From Parachlorella kessleri (Eukaryota; Chlorophyta; Trebouxiophyceae; Chlorellales; Chlorellaceae): 31,673 nt of DNA. A program made the translations under genes and the position numbers. The stretch is from assembly GCA_001598975.1 (NCBI GenBank), contig BBXU01000313.1, forward strand, positions 1 through 31,673, in the 5' to 3' direction. Positions 1 through 9,440 of the stretch are shown here, piece by piece (positions within the stretch are counted from its first letter, which is position 1; each line of letters opens with the position of its first letter). The notes below the pieces were generated by a model. That model made no database searches and was not told the origin of the DNA. It was given only the letters and a program-made list of their open reading frames with translations.

Positions 1-207
1 GGGGGGGGCTGTTTGGCAGCAGCAAGGCCGCAAGCACGGCCTGGGTTCCTGTGATGAAGGTTCTCATAGGCAGAGGAGGCCCGTACCTCAATGTGTGCGG
101 CAGTGGTTGCTTATTCCATGGCGCTGCACAAGGTGCTTCCCCTCACCCTTCCAGCTTTTAATTGGTAGGCCTGCAAGGGACTGCTCGCTTCCCCTGCTGG
201 TTCACAG

Positions 208-1092
208 GATTGTGGCGATGCTGGAGCGCGTGCAGACGGGAGTCATTGGCCGGGCGCTGTCGTCCTATGGTATCGCAGGCAAGCTAGGAGGCAGCTGACA
301 AAGGCTTCCCTGGCAGGTCGTGCACCGCCTCTGTCATTGGGAAGTGCACAGCATGTACCCTGGGGAAGTGCGCACCAGGCAGCATGTGTGCAAAACCCAT
401 CCCAGCATATCCTATAACATGCTCCGAGCCCTACCTTCCCGCCTGCGTAGCATCCAGGGCCCCCATCAAACCTCTTGGCTGCAGGCCTCTACACCGTGTT
501 TGTGTACGGCATCGGCCGCTTCCTGCGGCTGTCGGTGTCCAACCTGCGCATGAGGATCCCCTTTGAGGACCTGCCCAACACACGCCGCCTGGTGGCGCTC
601 TGCCAGGTGGGCTGACGTTACACACCCTCGCTCTGTGTGTGTGATAGTGTTGGGGGGGTCCTTTTCCATGGCGATTTTGATGGGTTTGTGTTCATACATG
701 GTAGTTGTCATATGTCTGCAGTGGCAACGGTGGTGGGCTGGGTATCTCCTATCTAGTGTGCCGGGGATGTGCAACTCAGCGTGCCAAGGGGGGTTGTACT
801 GTACATCTGTGTTCTGGGTACTGTATAACTGGTGCGCTCGACTATTTGTCCTATTGACACACGGTAAGGATGCATTGCTGGGCTTGGTATAGTAAGGGGC
901 AGGAGTGCAAGCTGCTACCAGGTTGGGGGTTGTCAGTCTGGGTGTGATGGTTGTGGTCGCTGCTGTGTGCAGGATATTTATATAGCTAGGGCTGAAGGGG
1001 AGCTGGGGCTGGAGGAGGAGCTGTACTGGACGCTCATCAACGTGTACCGCCTGCCATCCCTAATGTTTGAACTCACTAAGAAGGAGAGGTGA
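208..1092 (+). CDS. Piezo mechanosensitive ion channel, C-terminal exons (5' part outside the window)
   Basis: Only the last three exons are clear: 208-278, 485-606 and 973-1092, ending in TGA. They encode the pore helix and C-terminal domain of Piezo. What I see is SSYGIAGLYTVFVYGIGRFLR (inner helix), then NLRMRIPFEDLP and RRLVALCQ, then the strongly plant-like tail DIYIARAEGELGLEEELYW and LPSLMFELTKKER before the stop. From family knowledge, Piezo forms a trimeric mechanically gated cation channel, and in plants and algae it sits in the plasma or vacuolar membrane. The 279-484 intron appears to use a GC donor (AG|GCAAGC), which keeps the residues IA. A GT donor at 270 would also keep frame but delete them. 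Phases across all junctions agree. Bases 1-207 may hold another exon, but I could not place it. The gene converges on its right-hand neighbour. Family assignment is confident; the first exon boundary is less so. Confidence 0.88.
279..484 (+). other. Probable GC-AG intron in Piezo
   Basis: Exon 208-278 ends ...GCAG and is followed by GCAAGC. The acceptor is ...TTGGCTGCAG at 484. Joining the exons gives an in-frame GLY in the pore-helix segment. A competing GT donor at 270 also keeps the frame, so the GC call rests on retaining the residues Ile-Ala. Confidence 0.5.
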
Positions 1093-1583
1093 AGGCGCAA
1101 CTTAAGGCTCAGGCAAGGCCCGTTTTGCTGGGACAGCTGCCGCAAATCCTGAGCAGTGCCAATTGGAAACAAAGCAAGCCAAGGCAGGGTGTAGAGCCTG
1201 CAAGCTTTACAAATAGCGGTTTGACATGTAGTCTCTCATGGCATTCACACATGTGTCATACGCACAACAGACAACAGAGTAGTAATTCTGGAAGAACGAG
1301 TTCTTGGCAAGCCTGGGTGGCAAGGTAAAAATAGCAAGGAGGCCTGGCATGGCATGGTCAACCAATGGCATAGCCAGCCAACAGCACACCATTAGGAAGA
1401 AAGGGAAGGCTTCGTACTATCCAACAGTTGGTCCTGGGGACCCCTGTGGTACCAACATTGCTGCTGGCAGTTTGAACAAGCCTGGCTACAGACATCAGGG
1501 AGGCCACAACGTGCACATCCCTGGGCCATGTAGACTTTGAAAGAGCATGCACCATTGCAGAAGCAAACCCAGTTGGGCTGTCC
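1093..1583. other. Convergent intergenic region / 3' UTRs of Piezo and the four-pass protein
   Basis: No coding exon is apparent between the Piezo stop (+) and the stop of the minus-strand membrane gene. A TGTAA element read on the minus strand at 1211-1207 could be the poly(A) signal of the minus-strand gene, about 370 nt past its stop. No TGTAA was found for Piezo in this interval. Confidence 0.5.
1207..1211 (-). terminator. Candidate TGTAA poly(A) signal of the four-pass membrane protein
   Basis: TGTAA on the minus strand (TTACA on plus). TGTAA is the usual chlorophyte near-upstream polyadenylation element. The distance from the stop at 1584 is about 370 nt, which is long but possible. 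There is no transcript evidence. Confidence 0.3.
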
Positions 1584-2877
1584 CTACACCTGGGTGACAG
1601 TGGCGGCGGGGGTGGGCACAGCCGCAGGCTTGGCAGGCTCAGCGGTGGTGGCGGCAGCGGTGGTCTCAGCAGCCTTGCAGCAGGTGGTGCAGGCGTCTCC
1701 CAGCAGGAACAGGAAGTAGTTGAACACTGCCACCAGCATGAAGCCGATGAAGGTCAGGGTGGTGCGGGAGAAGACCTTGGCCATGTCGGGCTCGCCGCGG
1801 ATGTCGTCAACGGCGGTCAGGAAGGCGTTGGCCAGGATGGTGGCAAGGACGGTGGCGGTGCCACCAATGACCATGGTGCCTGCAGCCAGCCACGGTTCTG
1901 GGACAGAGTGAGCTAAACAGCATTGGGGATAGGCGCAAGGACGGATGTGGTCAAGCCACAAGGATGGCTTGACTGTCCAGCTCCTGCTTTTCTAGGAGTG
2001 CCGAGCGCGGGCGTGGCAAGTGCCCTATGCTGTGCGCAATGCAAAGCGTGTGGCGGCAGGTATGCTGGCGGCAGCCAGGCAAGCCTGAGTGCAAACCTAC
2101 TGGATAAGCGGCAGCCTCGGGCTCCGTATTGCAGCATGTCAAGCGTCAGTATGGACAAATGAGCAGGCACAGTAGCGGTGGCACTTACCGTTCTTCTTCT
2201 TGCCGCCCATGAAGTCCCAGGCAGCCAGCAGGAGGAATGCAAACTCCAGAGACATCACGTACCTGCGCACAAAACGACACTGCAAGGTTGGGGTCGCGTG
2301 GGCCCAGCAGTTCTAGGGATTGGTAACACGCCCGAAAGGCTAGTAAGTGAGGTTGGCATAGCAGGTTGGTGGGCCCGGCGCCTGACACCTGGGAGCAGTG
2401 TAGAGCAGGACCAAAGGGGTGGCTTGGTGAAGATGTGGCTAGGCAACAATTGATTGGTAAGGAAGTTTTGCAGGCGGGGGCTTACCACTCAAGGCGGTAG
2501 GCCTTGGAGCAGGTGTTCAAGCTGGTCCGGGCATCATTGCCGGTGTGGCAGACGTTCTGGAAGGAGCAAAGGGAAGGTGATGTGCAGTCTCTTGTCTGTC
2601 CTCGAGAGTTCGCTGGCGAGGAGGTGAAAGGGATCCTACACTGTCACGCCTTCTGTGCAGCAGGAGACCGTCCAAACCGACCCCGCACGAAGCAGACTGC
2701 CACATAGCCGAGACAAAGCCTATGCTCAACAAGTTGAGAGTGTCTGCACTGCGGCTACACTGCCCCAATCCCAAGAGACCTCACCTGCAGACCGGCAAGC
2801 CCGCACAGGACCAGGATGTTGGCCGCAACGGCGAAGAAGAGCGACAGAGAGTAGAGAGTGCTAGTCATTCCAGCCAT
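1584..2877 (-). CDS. Four-pass integral membrane protein, 183 aa (CASP/MARVEL-like topology), function unknown
   Basis: Four coding exons on the minus strand: 2877-2785, 2556-2486, 2262-2189 and 1897-1584. All phases agree and give 183 residues. The ATG at 2877 follows directly on a CTGCAG acceptor, so a 5'-UTR intron (2966-2878, donor GTAAGT) precedes it. Hydrophobic segments lie at about 7-30, 58-73, 84-108 and 126-146. The first loop carries two Cys (34, 47), which could form a disulphide. After the last helix comes a TCCK motif (possible lipid attachment), then an Ala/Thr/Pro tail to residue 183. The size and 4-TM layout resemble CASP-like or MARVEL proteins of plants and algae, but I could not confirm diagnostic residues, so no function is assigned. 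It lies tail-to-tail with Piezo. Confidence 0.82.
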
Positions 2878-2966
2878 CTGCAGCAGGGAAGAGTGAAATC
2901 AAGTATTGGCCAAGGGCGTCTGACCACTGGTTCAGCGAAGCGGTACAGGCACCTTTGAGAACTTAC
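2878..2966 (-). other. 5'-UTR intron of the four-pass membrane gene
   Basis: The donor GTAAGT lies at 2966 (minus) after an untranslated exon. The acceptor CTGCAG abuts the ATG at 2877. No in-frame ATG is seen in the upstream untranslated exon just right of 2967. Confidence 0.6.
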
Positions 2967-4276
2967 GGTATCGATGGAGTTGAAGTTTCGACTGGTGGAG
3001 TGGCCAGGAGGGGTTGAGAGCAATATCGTAGGTGACTTGGCTTCTTATTCAAACATGCATTCTCACTTTCCTAGCGCAGCACGGCACAGCTTGGGCGGAG
3101 TGAAACCACGGAACGTCAGACCCGGAGCATAACTGCACCCCACACTTGAGGACAATCGCTCCTAACTCTTCCCTATTTCTGCACCGCCTACCGTCATCAA
3201 CAGAAACCATCGATTCTTCTCATCCATACCAAGTCTGGCTGTTCGGCAAAAGTTATTTGGACTACCGGCGTGACTGGCGCAGGATTTGCCCTCTGCCCTG
3301 CTGTCAATCACACTCTCTCTAACAGGCCCAACCAACCCTCTGTGCCCGTGTTCCACACTAATCAGTCAGCACACTGCAGCCCCGGCACCCATGATGCAAA
3401 AAGGGAAGGGATATTGAACTTTACGGGATATAGTATATCCCGTTTGTGTTCAACATATTAAACACCGCCCTAGACGCGCACCAACAGCTGACTGGGGTGT
3501 CTGCTGGCAGCTTGTACGTGTATGTAACAAGCCTAGAAACGGGACCTGGGAGCATTGCACCATCCACCCCGACTGTCCCAGCCGCCTGCCTGTGTCGACC
3601 GTCACCTTTGATTATGTGCATCCTAACAATGGTGTCGATACGCTGCAACTAGTCCACAGGGACAATCCTCGGCTTACAAGGGTGTTCCAGTGTGAGTCAA
3701 CGAAACTCCAGGTTGAACCTATCAGGCTAACTGAAAAGACTCTCAAGTACAGATGCGCTGCATTGTCTGCCGACCCCCTGGCTAGCAAGGGTGCACCAAT
3801 GATAAAGTTCTCAACGACAGAAGATGGGATGTGGCAAGGAGAAGAGGTGCTCCACCCCAGCAAAGAAGAGGGGGTTTTGCAAATGTGCAAACCCCAAGAC
3901 GCAGTCCACAGTGCACAGCCACGGCATATAACCGCCGACGCAAAGCATCAGCCACAATCAGCACGACAGAAAGCAAGGGAAGATGCGCTCCAAAGCAGCC
4001 TGTTGACTTCATCCTAGACAGAAATGGGAACACTGGTGCATGACCCTCGCAAGCAGCAGCGGGCAAATAAGGCATTATTAATGATTTGGACATGAAAGCG
4101 ACAACAACCATAGATGTGATTGCTCAGTACACAGGAGACACTCTAACAACTATTGTACAAATAAGAGAACACATGCACATGCCTTTATTCCAACGCAACA
4201 CTTAATAAGCACAACCTAGCGCTGTTGAAATAGCGTGCTAGTGCCCTTAAATAGTCCACAACCCGCAAACAGCCTG
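2967..4276. other. Intergenic region: promoter/5' UTR of the four-pass gene and 3' region of the O-fucosyltransferase-like gene
   Basis: About 1.3 kb lies between two minus-strand genes. The right-hand part must contain the 3' UTR of the glycosyltransferase-like gene (stop at 4277). The part next to 2967 holds the first untranslated exon and promoter of the membrane gene. Open frames here (for example 3592-4017) have no recognisable protein features or splice context. A perfect 21-bp palindrome sits at 3423-3443. Nothing else stands out. Confidence 0.5.
3423..3443. repeat. Perfect 21-bp palindrome (10-bp arms, 1-bp centre)
   Basis: ACGGGATATA and TATATCCCGT flank a single G at 3433. The arms are perfectly complementary. 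It is in intergenic DNA about 450 bp upstream of the transcribed part of the four-pass gene. It could be a dimeric transcription-factor site, a cruciform or chance. Confidence 0.6.
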
Positions 4277-7200
4277 TCACCTCTCCGCAGCCACCGCACT
4301 GCCCACAGCAGCTTCGCTGCCCGCATGCGGGTATGGGGCAAAGTCATAAAAGTTTGGGTTGATGCAGGGGGCGTGGTCCTGACAAGGGAAGGGAGGAGGG
4401 TACTCCACCACCGACACGAAGGTATCCTTGGAGATACCCTGCACCGCTCGGAACTCCCTGACAAAGGCCGAGAAGCTGCTGGCTGCATCACCCACCAGCA
4501 CCTGGGACTTCAGCAGCACCAGCAGGTCTATGAGGGCCAGCTGCTCCGAATGGAACCCTGCAGGCAGAGGACCTAGTTTTGCTTAAAGGTGGCCGGCTAC
4601 GCAGACAGGTTATGCAAACAGAGGAGAGGTACGGGGGGCTGAGCTAACAGGGCATGTTGCACTCAAGAATCTGGGTAGCTGGCAATGCATACTCAGCTAA
4701 AACGCCAGCTCGACAAGAGAACTGCAACGGCTCGTACAGAGTGTAACCAAGCGGAGATGGGCAAATACCCAAGGCGTAGGATCAATGTGTTGGGGAGCGG
4801 GATACGCGACAACAACAACACCAAGGGGAGTCCCAAACGAGGTCCCGGCAACCCCTGACAAACCCCTCCACGACCTAGTGCCCACCCTAGTCGCATGATA
4901 GGCCAGACTGAGTGGGGGCTAGGGTGTGACGATGCCCAACCAGGGGCCCTAGTGCAGCCCTTGCATCACCCCCTAGTGGCAGTCCTAATACTGCAGGCTA
5001 GGGCCCAGGCTAGGCTCCCCCATTCCTTTGCTGCGAGCTGCTAACCAGGCGAGCCAGCCAGCCAACTCCTGGTGGCAGTCGCAAGACGGTCAGCCCACCG
5101 CGCTACCAGGCGCTCTGTCACACTTACCCTGTAGCTGCTCAGGCGGCAGCAGCGCAAGCTTGTGGTGCATCTTAGCCAGTACGCCTTGCTCCTTGAACCT
5201 CCGCTCCAATTGCTCGATGGCTGCGCACAGCACATGCCCGGGAACACGCTTAGCAACACACTCTGTGTTGGCCGTGTGGGGCAAAAGGCGGGTGCCGCAC
5301 GCATGACAGCCGCAATTGCTTGGCGGCCGATGCAGGGTGGATGGGTGGATGGCTGGTGGATTGGGGGTCGTACGTGCAACACACATTATTTGGGGCAAGA
5401 GCGTTAACTCCCAGCAGCCAACCTCAGCATTGCTGTCACGGAGGGCATATGCCTGCATGCAGGTTGCCCCTGCAGCAGCCCGCTGTGGGCGGGCCGGGCC
5501 ATCCTGACCTTTTGGAGGCTTGGCCACAAACAACCCCGAAGCCACATACACCGGCGTCGAGTTGGTGAAGCCGGCTGCTCGCATCCGCTGGATGTACGCC
5601 CGGACTGGATCCTGCAAGTCACACACGTGTTTGGCTAGATAATGTAGCCAGACCAGCTTTTGTTACACACGAACCCAGCAGCGAAGCTTAACTGCAGGGA
5701 CCCAAAAGGGAGGCAGGCGCTCGCACGCCAGGCCAGCTTCTACCCTGATTCACCTATGTCAGGCTTTTGCAAGGTGGTGGGCTGCAGCAAAGGCAACCCG
5801 CAGCACGCACAGCAGGCCAAAATCTATCCCAAACCCTCGCAAAACAGCCATCAACCAGCCTTCTCCTATCAGGAACATGGCTGGCAAGCACATCGGTAGC
5901 TCCCCTCGCTCCCCACCCCACCCACCACCATGCGGAGATTGGCCATGTCATGCCTCATAAAACAGTTTAGCTGTCGTGTCAGCGTGAGGCATGCGCTACC
6001 GTTTCGACCAATTGTGACACACAGGCCGTACTGACCTTAGATAAGAGCGGGCTTTGGCTGTCCCTTAGGATATTCCGTGCGTAGGTCACAAAATCGTCCT
6101 CCACCCGAAGGTGCAAGCCAAAGAAGGTTGTGCCGGATATCTCTGCCATGGCCTTGAGGACTGCGTCCGCTGCCTGCTGCACCCGAGGAGGGAAGAACAG
6201 GCCGCGGGCTGCAGGGAGTTGGTATGGCCAGGACCTGCGGGCGCAAGCGCACGGGATGTCAGGATGTCTGGGGAGGGAAACAAAGGGAAGCTAGGTGGAC
6301 ACGCCAAGCGCTGCTGCGAAGGCGGGGAGCCAGGACCATGCAAAGTCAAAGGGATGGCAGCAGGGGGCCTTTACAGGGGGATTCTGTGGGCATCAGGCAG
6401 CCAATACATGTCAGGCTGGTTTGGAGAATGAATTCCAAGCATGTCTCTCGAGGACAGCAGTGGGCATGCGTGGCGCCGCCCACCCCAGATACCACGCCTG
6501 CACCACCACACCGCCTGTGCAAACTGCCGCGGCGCGGGACGCCATTCGCGTCACCCGCCTGCTCCACCAAACATTAGTAGAAGATAGCAGTAAAGACCTG
6601 CCTTGGGTGATTGAGCATCACAATGGGATTCCCCAGGTCCAGGTGGACACACGGCGGCCGCGGCTGGATCCTCATCAGATTCCTTATGATCCCCCGGAGC
6701 GTGAAAAGCGCCACCTCAGCCGGGTAGAAGGCTAGGGTGGTGATGTTCATGCGGTGGGTGTGGTTGACCAGGTGGTGGGTGGCACACATGGCCAGGTCCG
6801 CTTCCTGCAACAGCGACGCAGTGCAGGACTCAGACGGTAACCCAGGTTGTCAACGATTCTGCTACAGGGGAGGTACCTGGTGTGTGGGCCTGGTGTATGA
6901 GCAAACGCGCTGACGCCCCCAAAGGGAGCAGCTGCAGCTGCGGGCAGCTCACGGCACACTCTGGAGTAGGGAGGTTGGCATTCAGTGCCTTGAGGGCACG
7001 CCCATTGTGACCCAACCTCAAGGCAACCAGCAAGTAAACCTCCCTGCCTGTTACCAACAAGCAGCTTTCAGCCCATCAGCAGAGCCCCAACCTCCTCCTC
7101 GCTGCCACCCTGGCAGCCTACCATGAGCCGTGCCCCACTGTGCCTGCTTTGCCAGGTGCACACCACGCCCACCAACCCAGCTCGCCGGAGCGCATGTGCT

Positions 7201-7900
7201 GCCTCCACACATGCACGCATGTCTGCTGCACCCGCCTGCTACCTACAGAGCCCCACCCAGAGTCCCAGCGCACCTTGCGGAGTCCCACACCCTTGTCCGC
7301 CCAGTACTGCTGCATCCCTGCAAAGTCGACCATGGTGTCCACCCCCTGCCGGTCGTACTTGGTCAGCCCCCGCTTGTACATGGTGCTGTTCTTGCGGCTC
7401 TGGGCTGCGCTGGTGACGAGGGTGGCATTGAGGTGGTTCCCCACCGCCAGGGCATTGACATGGCCCAGCAGCTGATTGGCAGCCCCTCCGGCAGCAGCGT
7501 AGCTCACAAAGACAGGGGTGTGCGCAGCAGGAGGGACCCCGTCTGCCAAGGCCAGCCGCCTGCAGGGGGACCCCACCACCGGGGCCCAGTCTCAATGTGC
7601 TTGGTGCTTAAGCTAGTGAACAGCGGCGGATGCAACATCCCTCCCAGTGCCTTATCAGTACCCCCTCACTGCTGGGCCCCGGGGATTTGCAGTCCTGTCA
7701 GGCTTGCTTAGAAAGCTGTCCAGGGGCCACGGTCACCAGGGAGTCTATCACTCTCACCTTCGGTCTTGCAGGCGTGGGACATTGTTGCCTGCCTTGTGCA
7801 CCAAGGCAAAGGTCGTCAGAACAAGTGTGACGACCAAGGGTGCCACCTTGCAGGCTGTGCCGACCAGGCCAGAAGCTCCGCGGCGCCCTAGAGCACTCAT
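4277..7900 (-). CDS. GDP-fucose protein O-fucosyltransferase-like, type II Golgi membrane protein (~465 aa)
   Basis: Minus-strand exons: 7900-7758, 7559-7274, 6937-6890 (weak), 6804-6602, 6234-6036, 5611-5509, 5262-5128 and 4557-4277. The ATG at 7900 is followed by a basic leader and a hydrophobic anchor at about residues 19-34, as expected for a Golgi type II enzyme. The lumenal part shows the family's pattern. The N-terminal block (FVSYAAAGGAANQLL, then NHLNATLV) suits the donor-side motif. Next come FFGLHLRVEDDF near residues 265-275, matching the HLR-E-D substrate motif, and TPVYVASG near 312-319. The C-terminal DLLVLLKSQVLVGDAASSF block, conserved in plant O-fucosyltransferases, follows. 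These enzymes transfer fucose from GDP-fucose to Ser/Thr. Exon 3 is doubtful: it needs a poor GC donor. Exon 4 to exon 5 joins in frame only with a GCAGGT donor. All other phases agree. It is divergently paired with the GT49-like gene. Confidence 0.8.
6235..6601 (-). other. Inferred GC-AG intron in the O-fucosyltransferase-like gene
   Basis: The obvious GT donor at 6597 leaves exon 4 in phase 0. No acceptor in the next exon fits phase 0 and the frame encoding the HLR motif. Using AAG|GCAGGT (donor base 6601) gives phase 2, which joins cleanly to the acceptor before 6234. This is an inference from phase; a missed microexon would be an alternative. Confidence 0.4.
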
Positions 7901-9440
7901 TGCTGCCCTTGGACTGTGTTTATATCCCTTCCTCCACCCACTGCCGCGACAGATAGGCGGTTGTTACTGATGCACTCCAGAACACACTGTCATGACAAGA
8001 AAGGGTCTCGGTTCCGTGACCACGGGACAGAGCCTGAAGACTCTGTATATGTGAAACTTTTTTGAAAAGACCAGTGAAGTTCAGATATCCGAACAAGCCC
8101 TCTGGGAGTTGTTGACCGACCCAATCGGTAGTGGCAGATTCTCAGACAGTCACAAGGACTACTCGACGAGAGGCGGCACCAACAAGCGTTAAGAAACTTG
8201 GAACTGGCCGCGAGATGAATAGCGAAGCAAGGCTTTAGCAGACGGTGCAAACTCGGGGAGGGCGGGTACTGCAGCGGCTTCCTGCGCACATCCTGAGTGA
8301 TGCGCGGCGCTGGTGACACCAAATTACCTAGCAACTTTCCTGTTGTTTATTTACCATCTGTCTCTGCGATGGTCGGTGCCAGCGACAATGACTACACCAC
8401 TTCTGAATGACTTGTGCCTGTCGGAGCACCGCTGTCCAGTGGCCAACCCTGAAGAACAGATGCGAGGAAGAAGGTGCTTCACAAACGCTGAAGCAGCTGG
8501 CAGGAGACAGGCTGCTTCAGCGAGTATGCAGCCACACACAAGGGCCGCCAGACCAGGTGGCTGCCAATCCAAGCAGACTAAGAAAACAAGACTCCAGAGG
8601 TGTGCACCACGGCCTTGGGGCAGCAATATGCTCTGGTTCTCTTAGCTGCCTTGTGCCTTATATGAAAGGAAATAAGCGGAGGCCCCAAGCGTACATGGCT
8701 CGGTACCAAAAAGAGCTGGGCTGCCTCCTACACGAGGGAGGACTGCAAGTGAAGGTCGGTCAGCACCAGCAAAGACGTCAGCTCAACGCATCAGCGCGCT
8801 GGCGACAACTACCCAGATCACGGTGCAGCAGCAGTGGCATGACTATGATGGCGTGGAAGGGAGCCAAGCAGGGCAGGAAGAGCGTGTGTTCCTGCTGGTG
8901 GCAGCCTGCAATTGCTGCCTGCCCCCACTTGCTGGAGAGGCTAGGGAGACTGGGTGGAAACCGAGACTGAATTGCTCCTTGAGACTGTGGCCCGTTTCGG
9001 CTGCTGTCTGTCCCTTATGCTGGGTGAAATTAGTTCCGGGATCCCAAGTTCTGTGCCCAAACTGGCAATGCCAGGTGGGAGATTGTCCCAGCACAGCACG
9101 GTGGAGCAGCACACGATTTTGCGCGCTGAGCGACAAGTCATACAGAAAGCAGCAGCATCTACTATAGCATTGATATGGTTGGAAGACACATGTTGTCAAC
9201 CACCTAGCAGTCATGAGCGTGTGAAAAATATAGGGTCGCGCAGACGCTGCAGTTTAACAACGGAGCCCAGTACATTGAGGGGTAGAATAGTGTTTCGCGG
9301 GCTGCAAGCGTGCTGTGCGCAGTTGGCCTAATAGTGACGCATTAAGGCGCAGCGGAGATCGCGAGCCTGGTCGCAGCATACCCTGCTCATAAGGAGCATG
9401 CTTGAGCCATTGCCTAGTGCGTAGGAGGGGAGCCCAAGCA
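7901..9440. other. Divergent intergenic region between two glycosyltransferase-like genes
   Basis: About 1.54 kb separates the ATGs of the minus-strand O-fucosyltransferase-like gene and the plus-strand GT49-like gene. It must hold both promoters and 5' UTRs. Open frames (for example 8407-8970 plus, 8843-9214 minus) show no recognisable domain, no membrane anchor and no splice pattern, so I call no gene. No tRNA or other RNA gene was recognised. Confidence 0.5.

Noticed and set aside
3592..4017. 141-codon plus-strand open frame
   Set aside because: Composition gives no domain, membrane or targeting signal, and it lies where the 3' region of a minus-strand gene is expected.
6598..6604. GT donor at 6597 (CAG|GTCTTT) for exon 4 of the O-fucosyltransferase-like gene
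   Set aside because: No phase-compatible acceptor leads into the frame of the HLR motif, so the GC donor four bases upstream was preferred. RNA data could overturn this.
8407..9331. Overlapping plus-strand open frames between the two glycosyltransferases
   Set aside because: No recognisable motif, no hydrophobic anchor, and no splice sites linking them into a larger frame; treated as intergenic.
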